Notes: a model not told the origin generated them from the letters alone. A stretch of DNA of 64,000 nt from Hyphomicrobiales bacterium (GCA_900471925.1 UCGV01000002.1:1-64000), one strand, 5' to 3'; counted from the first letter of the stretch, positions 7,628 to 16,997 are shown. A program made the numbers and translations.

Positions 7628-10078
7628 ATGATTGGGAGGAGAAACCTTCATAACGGCTGGACGCTTTCCTGTAACGATACAGGAAGAGGCAATCTGCCTG
7701 CATCAATTCCGGCCACGGTGCCCGGCTGCGTGCATCTCGACTTGCTAGAAGACCGGCTGATCCCCGATCCCTATCTCGATATCAACGAGATCACCAATGA
7801 CTGGATCGGCAAGACGGAATGGGTCTACCGGCTGGATTTCGAGGCGGCGCCCGATGCCGGCCGCGTACAGGAACTGGTCTTCGACGGAATCGATACGATC
7901 GCGACGATCCGGCTGAACGGTGAGGAGATTGGCCGCACCTTCAACATGCACCGCACCTATCGCTTCGATGTTTCTTCGCTGCTGCGGGCGGGCACGAACG
8001 AACTCAGCGTTACCTTCCACTCCGTCTATGCCTATGGCGCCGAGATGGAGACACATTACGGCTACCGCCCGAACAATTATCCGGGGCCGGGCAACCTGAT
8101 CCGCAAGATGGCCTGCAATTTCGGCTGGGACTGGGGTCCGACGCTGGTGACCGCAGGGCTGTGGAAGCCGGTGCGGCTGGAAAGCTGGGACCGGGCGCGG
8201 CTCGCAGAAACACGCGTTTCGGCAGGGCTTGCGGGCGGCGATGGGCTGGTCAAGGTTCATGCGCTGATAGCGCGACATGGCGATGCCGTGCCTGCGACGA
8301 TCACCGCCGAGATCGGCGGCGTCACGCAGACGATTACCGTCGAAGCGGATGCGGAGGAGATCTCCTTCGAGCTTCGTGTTCCCTCGCCGCAGCTCTGGTG
8401 GCCTCACCATCTCGGCGCACAGCCTCTCTATCCGCTGGAGATCCGGCTGGAAGACGAGAGCGGAGATGTTCTCGACCGCTATGCGAAGCAGATCGGCTTC
8501 CGCTCGCTGCGGCTCGATACCTCGCCGGATGCGCACGGCTCGGCCTTCACCTTCGTCATCAACGAGGTGCCGATCTTTGCCTGCGGCGCCAACTGGATTC
8601 CGGATGATTGTTTTCCCTCGCGGGTGACAGCGGAACGCTATGCGTCGCGCATCGATGAAGCCAAGGCTGCGAATATCAACCTCTTGCGCGTCTGGGGCGG
8701 CGGTATCTTCGAGCGGGATGAATTCTACGAGACCTGCGACCGGGCCGGCATGCTCGTCTGGCAGGATTTCCTCTTTGCCTGCGCCTCCTATCCCGAGGAA
8801 GAGCCGCTGCGCGGCGAGATCGTTGCCGAAGTACGTGACAATGTCATCAGGCTGATGCCGCATGCCTCGCTCATCATCTGGAACGGCAATAACGAGAATA
8901 TCTGGGGCTTCGACGAATGGGGCTGGCGGCCGATCATCAAGGAAGGTGTCAGCTGGGGTCTCGGCTATTATCTCGATGTGCTGCCGACGCTATGTGCCGA
9001 GCTCGACCCCGACCGGCCCTATTATCCGGGCAGCCCCTATTCCGGCTCGATGGAGATCGAGCCGAATGACGACCAGCACGGCTGCAAGCATATCTGGGAT
9101 GTGTGGAACGATGTCGGCTACGAGGTCTATCGCAATTACATCCCGCGATTCTGCTCGGAATTCGGCTGGCAGGCGCCGCCGGCATGGGCGACGCTGCAGG
9201 AGAGCGTGCATGATGAACCGCTGACGCCTGTATCGCACGGCGTCTTCCATCACCAGAAGGCGACGCAGGGCAATGACAAGCTGATCAAGGGTCTTGCCGG
9301 CCACCTGCCCGTGCCGCAGACGATGGATGACTGGCATTTTGCCACCCAACTCAATCAGGCCCGCGCCATCCGCTTTGCCGTCGAGCACATGCGCTCGCAT
9401 CGCGATATCTGCAAGGGCGCGGTCGTCTGGCAGTTCAACGATTGCTGGCCTGTTACCTCCTGGGCGGCACTCGATTCCGCCGGCCGGCGCAAGCCGCTCT
9501 GGTATGCGATGCAGCAGGCATTCCACCCTCGCCTGCTGACGATCCAGCCGCGCGGCGACGGGCTTTCGGCTGTTGCCGTCAACGAACAGACGCTATTCTG
9601 GCGCTCGAAGATTAGCGGCAAGCGGATGCGGCTCGATGGAACGGTGCTGGCGGAATTCGACTTCTGGCGGCTGCTCTGCGACCGTTTCGAGGCGAAGGAA
9701 TTCCCCTTGCCCGAGGATATCGCGACGTCGGATGCGGCCGATGAAGAGGTGATCGTCGTCCAGATGCTGGACAAGCGTGCCTTCCATTATTTCGTCGAGG
9801 ATATCGACCTGAAACTTCCCTCGCCGGAACTCAGCATATCGCTCTCAAGATCGGCCGGCGGCTGCAACGTTACGGTCACCGCCAGGAGTTTCCTCAAGGA
9901 TCTCTGCCTGATGGCCGATCGGCTCGACCCCGCGGCGGTGGTGGATTCCATGCTGGTGACGCTCTTGCCCGGCGAAAGCCATGTCTTCCACGTCACAACG
10001 GAGAAGCATCTATCGGTCGAGGACATCGCGGCTGGGCCGGTGCTACGCTGCGCCAACGACCTCATCAGCACAAACTGA
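7628..10078 (+). CDS. Beta-mannosidase, glycoside hydrolase family 2
   Basis: GH2 glycosidase of the mannosidase type, 816 residues. The order is an N-terminal jelly roll (WTLSCNDTGRGNLPASIPATVPGCVHLDLL is the mannosidase-like entry), an immunoglobulin-like middle, a TIM barrel, then C-terminal beta domains. The acid/base glutamate lies in WNGNNEN (about residue 422) and the nucleophile in RFCSEFGW (about 510). ARMRVWGGG-type barrel text appears as LLRVWGGGIFE. There is no signal peptide, so it is probably cytoplasmic and acts on imported oligosaccharide. AAGAGG precedes the ATG. It is convergent with the toxin gene, 20 bp away. Confidence 0.88.
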   Translation: MIGRRNLHNGWTLSCNDTGRGNLPASIPATVPGCVHLDLLEDRLIPDPYLDINEITNDWIGKTEWVYRLDFEAAPDAGRVQELVFDGIDTIATIRLNGEEIGRTFNMHRTYRFDVSSLLRAGTNELSVTFHSVYAYGAEMETHYGYRPNNYPGPGNLIRKMACNFGWDWGPTLVTAGLWKPVRLESWDRARLAETRVSAGLAGGDGLVKVHALIARHGDAVPATITAEIGGVTQTITVEADAEEISFELRVPSPQLWWPHHLGAQPLYPLEIRLEDESGDVLDRYAKQIGFRSLRLDTSPDAHGSAFTFVINEVPIFACGANWIPDDCFPSRVTAERYASRIDEAKAANINLLRVWGGGIFERDEFYETCDRAGMLVWQDFLFACASYPEEEPLRGEIVAEVRDNVIRLMPHASLIIWNGNNENIWGFDEWGWRPIIKEGVSWGLGYYLDVLPTLCAELDPDRPYYPGSPYSGSMEIEPNDDQHGCKHIWDVWNDVGYEVYRNYIPRFCSEFGWQAPPAWATLQESVHDEPLTPVSHGVFHHQKATQGNDKLIKGLAGHLPVPQTMDDWHFATQLNQARAIRFAVEHMRSHRDICKGAVVWQFNDCWPVTSWAALDSAGRRKPLWYAMQQAFHPRLLTIQPRGDGLSAVAVNEQTLFWRSKISGKRMRLDGTVLAEFDFWRLLCDRFEAKEFPLPEDIATSDAADEEVIVVQMLDKRAFHYFVEDIDLKLPSPELSISLSRSAGGCNVTVTARSFLKDLCLMADRLDPAAVVDSMLVTLLPGESHVFHVTTEKHLSVEDIAAGPVLRCANDLISTN

Positions 10079-10098
10079 AAGGCAGCGCGACAGCCGGT

Positions 10099-10464
10099 CT
10101 AGGTCTCATCGGGCTTTTCCTGCCTTGACATCAGCGCGGCCAAATCCTGTTTCAATCGCACCGGCAAATCCATGCGCTCGTGAAGAATGCTCATGATACC
10201 AAGATCGCCGTTGTCCAACTCACGAAAGAAGATGTAGTGGCGTTCGTAATGGCTGAAATAGGCTTCGCGCCTGATATCCGGCGGAGCCGCAAGCCTCTCC
10301 GGTAGACGGCGCCAGAGGAGGCGATTGTCGCAAAGCCGCTCCAAGTGGGCATGGAGGCCTCTGATGTAGGCATCCGCCTGCGCCTCGCTCCACGCGCTGC
10401 TGGTATCCTGCCATATCGTATCTTGCGCGTCGTTGGCGCGCGGATAGAAGCGATAGCGCGCCAT
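10099..10464 (-). CDS. ParE/RelE-family toxin
   Basis: Small toxin of the type II RelE/ParE superfamily (121 residues). Seen are the opening beta strand YRFYPRANDAQDTIWQ, a helical segment with regular charged residues (AQADAYIRGLHAHLERL) and the C-terminal strands with IRREAYFSHYERHYIFFRE and IMSILHERMD, characteristic of ParE. It starts 2 bp after the antitoxin stop, the usual order antitoxin then toxin. Gyrase poisoning would be the ParE mechanism, but ribosome-dependent cleavage cannot be excluded from sequence alone. Confidence 0.82.
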   Translation of the reverse strand: MARYRFYPRANDAQDTIWQDTSSAWSEAQADAYIRGLHAHLERLCDNRLLWRRLPERLAAPPDIRREAYFSHYERHYIFFRELDNGDLGIMSILHERMDLPVRLKQDLAALMSRQEKPDET

Positions 10465-10466
10465 GC

Positions 10467-10718
10467 TCAGCGGCGCTTGTTGCGACGGATGACGTCCTCA
10501 GCCGATACGGCGACAAATTCGCTGTCATCGGCACGCATAGCGGGGCCGAGCTCCTTTTGCAGGGCCTCCCATGCTTCATCCCGCGTCTGCAAGTCGTTGC
10601 GGATCAAGGCGCGAATATACTCGCTGGCGTTTTCATATAGCCCCTCTTCGCCGATTTGCTGCTGAATGTGATCCTGGAGCTGCCCGCTGACCTTCACATG
10701 AATGCTGCTGGATGCCAT
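10467..10718 (-). CDS. ParD/CopG-family antitoxin
   Basis: Antitoxin partner, 83 residues. The N-terminal ribbon-helix-helix is visible as SSIHVKVSGQLQDHIQQQI then YENASEYIRALIRND, the ParD signature. The basic, flexible C-terminus (AEDVIRRNKRR) would wrap the toxin. I prefer the second of two nearby ATGs (MASSSIHVKV) because GAGGG lies 9 nt upstream; the first ATG, two codons earlier, would be only 3 nt from it. The RHH protein probably represses its own promoter at the palindrome upstream. Confidence 0.83.
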   Translation of the reverse strand: MASSSIHVKVSGQLQDHIQQQIGEEGLYENASEYIRALIRNDLQTRDEAWEALQKELGPAMRADDSEFVAVSAEDVIRRNKRR

Positions 10719-10745
10719 TGGCATAAACCCTCTCGTTCTTCTTCT

Positions 10746-10777
10746 AGTGTGGTTAGCGTAGCACATATTGTCAATAT
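10746..10777 (-). promoter_or_regulatory. Toxin-antitoxin promoter with overlapping palindromic operator
   Basis: On the minus strand a perfect -35 TTGACA lies inside the 13-bp palindrome ATATTGACAATAT (10765-10777), with a weak -10 (CACACT) 17 nt downstream. Overlap of an inverted repeat with the -35 is what a ribbon-helix-helix autorepressor needs. The palindrome is seen directly; the operator role is inferred. Confidence 0.55.
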
Positions 10778-10833
10778 TCATCACGCGACAGACGTCCGAC
10801 CCACCAGCCTCGACGCGGGGTGTAGCCACAAAC

Positions 10834-10860
10834 TGAAAGGCCCCGCTCTCGCGGGGCCTC
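10834..10860 (-). terminator. Rho-independent terminator of the PRC-barrel gene
   Basis: Perfect 9-bp stem AGGCCCCGC/GCGGGGCCT with a 4-nt loop, about 26 bp after the PRC-barrel stop. On the minus strand it is followed by a short TTTC run. Confidence 0.75.
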
Positions 10861-10885
10861 TTCCGGCTCGTCCTAGCGGACAACG

Positions 10886-11278
10886 TTACATCCAGTAGGG
10901 CGGCACGCCGTAATAATCGTAAACGCGGCGGCCATTATCGTTGTACCAGGTGTCGTCATCATCCGCGTAGCTCGGCGCACCTTCGATCTGCTCCTTGGTG
11001 AGATCGATGCGGTAGCCGTCCAGCTGGGTATCGTAATGAAGCGTTGCCCAAGGCAGCGGATAGTGGTCGTGGCCGATGCCGAGGAAGCCGCCGAAGCTCA
11101 GAACTGCGTAAGCGACGCGGCCGTCCTGCTTGCCGAGGATGAGGCGTTCGATGGAACCGATATGCTTGCCATCGGCGCCATAGACGCGGGTGCCTTCAAC
11201 GCGGTCGCTGGCGATCAGCGTCGGCGTATCCTTCACATTCGGGTCGCGGCGGGTGACGTCAGTATCCTGATTGAGCAT
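10886..11278 (-). CDS. PRC-barrel domain protein
   Basis: Soluble 130-residue protein with one PRC-barrel domain (about residues 20-95: TLIASDRVEGTRVYGADGKH, then GSIERLILGKQDGRVAYAVL), followed by an acidic, tyrosine-rich tail ending in YYGVPPYWM. PRC-barrel proteins of this type are common in the rhizobial general stress regulon; the biochemical role is unknown. The start is set by a near-perfect AAAGGAGGTG four nt before the ATG opening MLNQDTDV. An EcfG-type promoter lies about 40 nt upstream. It stands alone between two terminators. Confidence 0.85.
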   Translation of the reverse strand: MLNQDTDVTRRDPNVKDTPTLIASDRVEGTRVYGADGKHIGSIERLILGKQDGRVAYAVLSFGGFLGIGHDHYPLPWATLHYDTQLDGYRIDLTKEQIEGAPSYADDDDTWYNDNGRRVYDYYGVPPYWM

Positions 11279-11323
11279 TGTGCACCTCCTTTTGTCGTTT
11301 CCTCGTGGTTTATCCACACCGAG

Positions 11324-11350
11324 AAAACGTGCCCTATGCTTCAAAGTTCC
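11324..11350 (-). promoter_or_regulatory. General-stress (EcfG-type sigma) promoter of the PRC-barrel gene
   Basis: Minus strand reads GGAAC, then exactly 16 nt, then CGTTTT. This matches the alphaproteobacterial EcfG/RpoE2 consensus GGAAC-N16/17-CGTT. Transcription would start some 7 nt beyond the -10, giving a leader of roughly 40 nt. Confidence 0.75.
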
Positions 11351-11526
11351 CTGCTAGCGGCCATTCATATGCAGCGCCCACGATATTGACGTTTACGTCA
11401 AGGTTATTGTAGCCTCAATCTGCTTGAACCGATCAGGCAATGACATAAGCTGCCCTGACGGAAGACGGAGGATCTTCCGATCGATGCCGGTGCGACCCGG
11501 TTTCGGCGGCGAACGGGAGAGAGAAT

Positions 11527-13227
11527 ATGAACAGCATTTCCGTGCACCCCGGCGGTGCGACATCGGAAAAACCATGGCTCGCCACCTATCCAGCCATCGT
11601 CCCGGCTGAAATCCCCCCGCTGGAATATTCATCGCTGCCGGATCTGCTCGAAAAGAATTGCGCCCGCTATGCCGAGCGGAAAGCCTTTTCCAGCATGGGC
11701 AAGGTGATGACCTATCGCGAGCTCGAAAGCCAGACGCGCAAGGTCGCCGCCTGGCTTCAGAGCATCGGATTGCAGAAGGGCGATCGTGTCGCCGTGATGA
11801 TGCCGAACGTGCTGCAGAACCCGATCGCGGTCTACGGCATCCTGCGGGCCGGGCTCGTGGTCGTGAACGTCAATCCGCTCTATACGCCGCGCGAGCTGGA
11901 GCATCAGCTCAACGATTCCGGCGCAAAGGCAATCTTCGTCCTCGAAAACTTCGCGCGCACCGTCGAGCAGGTCATCAACAAGACGGACCTGCGCCATGTC
12001 GTCGTCAGCTCTCTCGGCGAAATGCTCGGCCCCAAGGGACATATCGTCAATTTCATCGTTCGCCGCGTGAAGAAGCTCGTTCCCTCCTGGTCGATCCCGC
12101 AGCACAAGGGCTTCCGGCAGGTGCTGTCAGAAGGCGCACGCAAGACGCTGGCCCCGGTCGCGCTCACCGGCAGCGACATCGCCTTCCTGCAATATACGGG
12201 TGGTACCACCGGCGTTGCCAAGGGCGCGGTGCTGACGCACCAGAACCTGCTTGCCAACAAGATGCAGCTGCAGCTCTGGCTGAAATCGGCCTTCGAAAAG
12301 AAGAAGCAGCCCGATGTGCTGAACTTCCTCTGCGCGTTGCCGCTCTACCATATTTTCGCGCTGACGGTGAATTCGCTGATGGGCATGTCGCTCGGCGCCC
12401 ATAACGTGCTGATCGCCAATCCGCGCGACATCCCGGGGCTGGTGAAGGAATTCGAGAAATCGAACATTCATATCTTCCCCGGCCTCAACACGCTGTTTAA
12501 TGCGCTGCTCAACAATGCCGATTTCGCCAAGCTCGATTTCTCATCGCTCGTCATGTCGCTCGGCGGCGGCATGGCCGTGCAGCGGCCGGTGGCGGAACGC
12601 TGGCTGAAGGTGACGGGCTCGCATGTGACGGAGGGTTACGGCCTTTCCGAGACCTCGCCCGTTGCCACCGCCAATCGCTTCGATTCGCCTGAGTTTACCG
12701 GCTCGATCGGCCTTCCCATCCCCTCGACCGAACTCGACATCCGCGACGAGGACGGCAATTCGCTGCCGCTTGGCGAGATCGGCGAGATCTGCATTCGCGG
12801 CCCGCAGGTCATGGCCGGCTACTGGAACAAGCCAGAGGAAACCGCGAAGGTGATGACATCAGATGGTTATTTCCGCACCGGCGACATGGGTTTCATGGAC
12901 GAGCGCGGCTATACGAAAATCGTCGATCGCAAGAAAGACATGATCCTCGTCTCCGGCTTCAACGTCTATCCGAACGAGATCGAGGAAGTGGCCGCCATGC
13001 ATCCCGGCATCCTTGAAGCGGCAGCCGTCGGCGTGCCGGACGGGCACTCGGGCGAGGCGGTGAAACTCTTCATCGTGCGCAAGGATCCGGCTCTCACCGA
13101 AGCCGATGTGAAGGCCCATTGCGCGGCCAATCTCACCAATTACAAGCGGCCGCGCTTCATCGAATTCCGCACCGAGCTGCCGAAGACGCCCGTCGGCAAG
13201 ATCCTGCGCAAGGACCTGCGCGGCTGA
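11527..13227 (+). CDS. fadD: Long-chain fatty acid-CoA ligase (AMP-forming)
   Basis: Acyl-CoA synthetase of the adenylate-forming superfamily, 566 residues, activating fatty acids to acyl-CoA for beta-oxidation or lipid synthesis. Motifs in order: P-loop-like AMP-binding YTGGTTGVAKGA (about 220), YGLSETSP, the YFRTGDMGFMDERGY hinge motif, and the lysine motif LPKTPVGKILRKDL near the C-terminus. The length matches FadD, as does FPGLNTLFNALL. GGGAG upstream supports the chosen ATG. It is monocistronic: a strong terminator follows. Confidence 0.88.
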   Translation: MNSISVHPGGATSEKPWLATYPAIVPAEIPPLEYSSLPDLLEKNCARYAERKAFSSMGKVMTYRELESQTRKVAAWLQSIGLQKGDRVAVMMPNVLQNPIAVYGILRAGLVVVNVNPLYTPRELEHQLNDSGAKAIFVLENFARTVEQVINKTDLRHVVVSSLGEMLGPKGHIVNFIVRRVKKLVPSWSIPQHKGFRQVLSEGARKTLAPVALTGSDIAFLQYTGGTTGVAKGAVLTHQNLLANKMQLQLWLKSAFEKKKQPDVLNFLCALPLYHIFALTVNSLMGMSLGAHNVLIANPRDIPGLVKEFEKSNIHIFPGLNTLFNALLNNADFAKLDFSSLVMSLGGGMAVQRPVAERWLKVTGSHVTEGYGLSETSPVATANRFDSPEFTGSIGLPIPSTELDIRDEDGNSLPLGEIGEICIRGPQVMAGYWNKPEETAKVMTSDGYFRTGDMGFMDERGYTKIVDRKKDMILVSGFNVYPNEIEEVAAMHPGILEAAAVGVPDGHSGEAVKLFIVRKDPALTEADVKAHCAANLTNYKRPRFIEFRTELPKTPVGKILRKDLRG

Positions 13228-13252
13228 ATTTGACGGTCTCGTGAAATTGAGG

Positions 13253-13281
13253 GCCATCCGCTTGTCGCGGGTGGCTTTTTT
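13253..13281 (+). terminator. Rho-independent terminator after the acyl-CoA ligase gene
   Basis: 9-bp stem GCCATCCGC/GCGGGTGGC (one wobble), loop TTGTC, then six T residues. Confidence 0.85.
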
Positions 13282-13367
13282 CATATTTCGGCAGAGGGCT
13301 GAACTTGATTTGACTGCTGGAAAGAGAATAGTTTCCGCAACCCTCTCCGCCTCCAAAGGAGTCTTCT

Positions 13368-14993
13368 ATGAATGCCATCGTCGAACAACTGAAGAGCACC
13401 GCAGCCGCCACCAAGGCAACCGATCTGCGCGCCGCATTCGCTGATGATCCGAAGCGCTTCTCGCGCTTTTCCGTATCGCTTGACGACCTGCTGATGGATT
13501 TTTCCAAGACGGCCGTGAACGACGAGATCCTGAAGCTTCTGGTCAAGCTCGCCGAAGAAGGCGGCGTCGAGAAGAAGCGCGAGGAAATGTTCTCCGGCAA
13601 GGCGATCAACTTCACCGAAGACCGCGCCGTGCTGCACACTGCATTGCGCAACCGTTCCAACACACCGGTTCTCGTCGATGGCAAGGATGTCATGCCTGAC
13701 GTCAACGCCGTGCTGGCAGCCATGGGCAAGTTTGCCGATGGTATCCGCTCGGGCGCGCTGAAGGGTGCGACCGGCAAGAAGATTACCGACGTCATCAATA
13801 TCGGTATCGGCGGCTCGGATCTCGGCCCTGTCATGGCGACGCTCGCACTCGCGCCCTTCCATGACGGCCCGCGTGCCCATTTCGTTTCCAATATCGATGG
13901 CGCCCATATTGCCGACATCCTGAAGCTGGTGCAGCCGGAAACGACGCTCTTCATCGTGGCTTCCAAGACCTTCACCACCGTCGAGACGATGACCAATGCC
14001 CAGACGGCGCGCAAGTTCATCGCCGAGGCACTCGGCGAAGCCGCCGTACAGCACCACTTCGCCGCCGTTTCGACGGCGCTCGAGAAGGTTGCCGCCTTCG
14101 GTATCGAAAGCGAACGCGTCTTCGGTTTCTGGGACTGGGTTGGCGGCCGCTACTCGATCTGGTCGGCGATCGGCCTGCCACTGATGATCGCTGTCGGCCC
14201 GGAGAATTTCGGCAAGTTCCTTGATGGCGCCCATGCCGTCGACAATCACTTCCGTAAGGCGCCGATTACCGAAAACCTGCCGATGTTGCTCGGCCTCATC
14301 GGCTTCTACCATCGCAATGTGCTGGGCTACCCGACACGCGCCATCCTGCCCTACGACCAGCGCCTGTCGCGCTTCCCGGCCTATCTGCAGCAGCTCGACA
14401 TGGAATCGAACGGCAAGGGCGTCACCATCGACGGCACGCCGGTCGAAGGCAATTCCGGCCCGGTCGTCTGGGGCGAGCCCGGCACCAACGGCCAGCATGC
14501 TTTCTACCAGCTCATCCATCAGGGCACGAGCATCATCCCGGCCGAGTTCATGATCGCCGCGAACGGCTTCGAGCCGGAGCTGCGCCATCAGCACCAGCTC
14601 CTGATGTCGAACGTTCTCGCCCAGTCGGAAGCGCTGATGAAGGGCCGCACCTTCGCGGAAGCCAAGAAGCAGCTGACCGACAAGGGCATGGAAGATAAGC
14701 AGGCCGATTTCATCGCCCCGCACCGCGTCTTCACCGGCAACCGCCCGTCGATCACCTTCGTCTATGACAAGCTGACGCCCTACGCGCTCGGTCGCCTGAT
14801 CGCGCTCTACGAACACCGTGTCTTCGTCGAAGGCGTGCTCTTCCGCATCAACTCCTTCGACCAGTGGGGTGTGGAGCTCGGCAAGGAACTGGCGACCGGC
14901 CTGCTGCCCGTCGTCGAAGGCAAGGAAAGCGCTGACAGCCACGATTCCTCTACGCAGGGTCTCGTTGCCGCGCTGGCAAAGCTCGCCAAGTAA
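13368..14993 (+). CDS. pgi: Glucose-6-phosphate isomerase
   Basis: Interconverts glucose-6-phosphate and fructose-6-phosphate in the cytoplasm, 541 residues. Seen are the sugar-phosphate binding motif [25 protein letters not shown], the PGI signature near [14 protein letters not shown] and [10 protein letters not shown], and C-terminal [18 protein letters not shown] precedes the ATG. It has its own terminator. In context it would link fructose imported by the frc transporter and phosphorylated by the nearby fructokinase to the Entner-Doudoroff and pentose phosphate routes. Confidence 0.95.
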   Translation: MNAIVEQLKSTAAATKATDLRAAFADDPKRFSRFSVSLDDLLMDFSKTAVNDEILKLLVKLAEEGGVEKKREEMFSGKAINFTEDRAVLHTALRNRSNTPVLVDGKDVMPDVNAVLAAMGKFADGIRSGALKGATGKKITDVINIGIGGSDLGPVMATLALAPFHDGPRAHFVSNIDGAHIADILKLVQPETTLFIVASKTFTTVETMTNAQTARKFIAEALGEAAVQHHFAAVSTALEKVAAFGIESERVFGFWDWVGGRYSIWSAIGLPLMIAVGPENFGKFLDGAHAVDNHFRKAPITENLPMLLGLIGFYHRNVLGYPTRAILPYDQRLSRFPAYLQQLDMESNGKGVTIDGTPVEGNSGPVVWGEPGTNGQHAFYQLIHQGTSIIPAEFMIAANGFEPELRHQHQLLMSNVLAQSEALMKGRTFAEAKKQLTDKGMEDKQADFIAPHRVFTGNRPSITFVYDKLTPYALGRLIALYEHRVFVEGVLFRINSFDQWGVELGKELATGLLPVVEGKESADSHDSSTQGLVAALAKLAK

Positions 14994-15017
14994 TCTCGGC
15001 AACTACGTTTCTATCGA

Positions 15018-15047
15018 AGCCCATCCGCGATGCGGGTGGGCTTTTTT
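15018..15047 (+). terminator. Rho-independent terminator after pgi
   Basis: Perfect 11-bp stem AGCCCATCCGC/GCGGGTGGGCT with a 3-nt loop and six T residues. The stem core resembles that of the terminator after the acyl-CoA ligase gene. Confidence 0.88.
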
Positions 15048-15111
15048 GTTTGACCCTGTCGAATTCCAGCGCATCTCGTCGTCTATAGAGAGAGTGACGG
15101 AGGAGGAGCCG

Positions 15112-15915
15112 ATGACTGCTACGGATGACGAGCTGGTGAAATTCGAGGCAGAGGGGGCGCTGCCATTGCCGCCCTCAGCAGCACAGGGCTTCGTGGAGAA
15201 TGAAGGCGCGCGCATCTGGTATGCGAGTTACGGCGCCGGCCCTGCTGTCATCCTGCTGCATGGCGGGCTCGGCAATAGCGGTAACTGGGGCTACCAGGTT
15301 CCCGATCTCATCGAGGCCGGCCATCGAGTCGTTGTCATCGACAGTCGCGGACATGGCCGCAGCTCGCGTGATAACAGGCCCTATACCTATCACCTGATGG
15401 CTTCGGATGTGCTTGCTGTCATGGAACATATCGGACTTGAGGAAGCGGCCCTTGTCGGCTGGAGCGACGGCGCCTGTACGGCGCTGGTCCTCGCCGATCA
15501 GCAGCCGGATCGGGTCTGCGGCGTGTTCTTCTTCGCCTGCAACATGGACCCAAGCGGCACCTGGGAATTCAAGGCGACGCCCGTCATCGACCGCTGCTTC
15601 AGCCGACACGGAAAGGACTATCAGGCGCTATCGGCAACGCCTGACCAGTTCGAGGCCTTCGTCGCCGATGTCTCGAAGATGATGGCAACGGAACCGAATT
15701 ATTCGGCCGAGCAGCTTGCCGGCATCAAGGTGCCTGTCACCGTCGTGCTTGGCGAGCATGACGAATTCATCAAGCCTGAGCATGCCAAGTATCTGGCAAA
15801 GACGATCCCGAATGCGGAATTCGTGTCCCTGCCCGGCGTCAGCCATTTCGCGCCGCTGCAGCAGCCTGACCTTTTCAACCGCGCAGTCAGGGCCTTTCTG
15901 CAGCGGATCGAATAG
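15112..15915 (+). CDS. Alpha/beta-fold hydrolase
   Basis: Cytoplasmic alpha/beta hydrolase of 267 residues. The oxyanion motif is LLHGGLGNSGNW, the nucleophile elbow GWSDGA gives the catalytic serine, and GVSHFAP near the C-terminus gives the catalytic histidine; an acid is likely in GEHDEF. The family includes esterases, haloperoxidase-like and haloalkane-type enzymes, so the substrate is unknown. The start is fixed by GGAGGAGGAG 4-5 nt before the ATG. It is convergent with the desaturase gene; the stops are 3 bp apart. Confidence 0.82.
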   Translation: MTATDDELVKFEAEGALPLPPSAAQGFVENEGARIWYASYGAGPAVILLHGGLGNSGNWGYQVPDLIEAGHRVVVIDSRGHGRSSRDNRPYTYHLMASDVLAVMEHIGLEEAALVGWSDGACTALVLADQQPDRVCGVFFFACNMDPSGTWEFKATPVIDRCFSRHGKDYQALSATPDQFEAFVADVSKMMATEPNYSAEQLAGIKVPVTVVLGEHDEFIKPEHAKYLAKTIPNAEFVSLPGVSHFAPLQQPDLFNRAVRAFLQRIE

Positions 15916-15917
15916 GC

Positions 15918-16871
15918 TCAGAGAAGGATTTCGCGTGCCCAAGGCTGATCGGCGCCGTCACCGGCAGTTTCCGATGCATTGACGCGCTTCAAGCCTCGCC
16001 TCGGCTCGATCGAGTGCGGCAGCTTGATTGCCGAGGCCAGACCGAGCCTGTCCAACAGCCGGATGAAGTACCAGCCGAGATCCAGTTGGCCCGGCTCGAT
16101 GCCGAGCCGGGCGGATTCCGGAAAGGCGTGGTGGTTGCCGTGAAAGCTTTCGCCAAAGGTCACCAGCCCGAAATGCGGCAGGTTATAGCCCTGCACCGCG
16201 ACATCATCGACACTCCAGCCCTGATGGCCGTCGCGATGCGCGAAATGGCCGACCAGCCAATGTCCGGTCAGCGACACCGCTACCCGCACGGCAATGCCCC
16301 AGACCACCCACGGCAATCCGCCGAGCGTGAAGAGCACGAGCGCTAGAGGAAGCTGCTGCACCATCCATGTCGCCTCCAGGAAGCGATAGAAGCGATCGCG
16401 GCCCTCCCGCTCACCGAGGACGAAACGCGGCGGATGGTCCAGCAGCACCGCGCAATGCATCTGCCAGAAGGCGTCGACGAAGAAAGACCGCCTATGGGCA
16501 AAGAGGTCATGGCAGTCCTGCTGCCGCTGCGCCCAATCGCGAATGTCGTGCGCATGGATCATGCCGAAGGGGCCGGCCATGCCGACCAGCGTGCCGAGAT
16601 AGACGAGAATGTGCTCGATCCAGACATGGGTTCTGAATGAGCGGTGGATCAGCAGCCGGTGCATGCCGACCGAATGACCAAGGCAGATCGTGACGGCGGT
16701 CGACAGGATGAAGACGGCGAATGCGCTCCAGGTGAAGGTCAGCGGCCCGCCGACGATGGCAATCACGGTCATGGACGCGATCCAGATCGACTTTGCGGGC
16801 ATCCAGACTACCCTGCCCTTCACGGGATCGCTGTCGTCATCGATCATGCGTCCGGTGGAAATACTGCTCAT
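15918..16871 (-). CDS. Fatty acid (acyl-CoA/acyl-lipid) desaturase
   Basis: Membrane di-iron desaturase, 317 residues, inserting a double bond into an acyl chain. Three histidine boxes appear in order: HSVGMHR, HAHDIRDW (a variant of the usual HxxHH second box) and HGNHHAF. Hydrophobic segments flank them (about residues 30-75 and 170-210). The start is the ATG opening MSSISTGRMI, preceded by GGAAGGAG. It is transcribed divergently from an ArsR regulator across an AT-rich region with inverted repeats, which suggests control by that regulator. The atypical second box makes the exact position or substrate uncertain. Confidence 0.83.
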   Translation of the reverse strand: MSSISTGRMIDDDSDPVKGRVVWMPAKSIWIASMTVIAIVGGPLTFTWSAFAVFILSTAVTICLGHSVGMHRLLIHRSFRTHVWIEHILVYLGTLVGMAGPFGMIHAHDIRDWAQRQQDCHDLFAHRRSFFVDAFWQMHCAVLLDHPPRFVLGEREGRDRFYRFLEATWMVQQLPLALVLFTLGGLPWVVWGIAVRVAVSLTGHWLVGHFAHRDGHQGWSVDDVAVQGYNLPHFGLVTFGESFHGNHHAFPESARLGIEPGQLDLGWYFIRLLDRLGLASAIKLPHSIEPRRGLKRVNASETAGDGADQPWAREILL

Positions 16872-16926
16872 GGCAAACTCCTTCCCCTCGGGCGCATTCA
16901 GTGCTTGAACATCGCCCGTCAATTCG

Positions 16927-16997
16927 TTAATTAAGGAATTACCTAATTACTTTGCATCGACGAAAACAATTAAGCAATACATTAATTGCTTAATTCG
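16927..16997. promoter_or_regulatory. AT-rich operator region between desaturase and ArsR genes
   Basis: Contains a perfect 11-bp inverted repeat AATTAAGCAAT/ATTGCTTAATT separated by 6 nt (16968-16995), and an adjacent imperfect one (AATTAAGG/CCTAATT, about 16929-16957). Composition differs sharply from the GC-rich surroundings. The size and symmetry suit an ArsR/SmtB dimer; binding itself is inferred. Confidence 0.6.

Noticed and set aside
11310..11318. Perfect DnaA box TTATCCACA
   Set aside because: It is a single box in the leader of the PRC-barrel gene, with no cluster, AT-rich unwinding region or replication genes nearby; chance occurrence is likely.
13281..15002. Long antisense frame (573 aa) over pgi
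   Set aside because: pgi on the plus strand has clear motifs and a strong ribosome binding site; the antisense frame is a high-GC codon shadow without family features.
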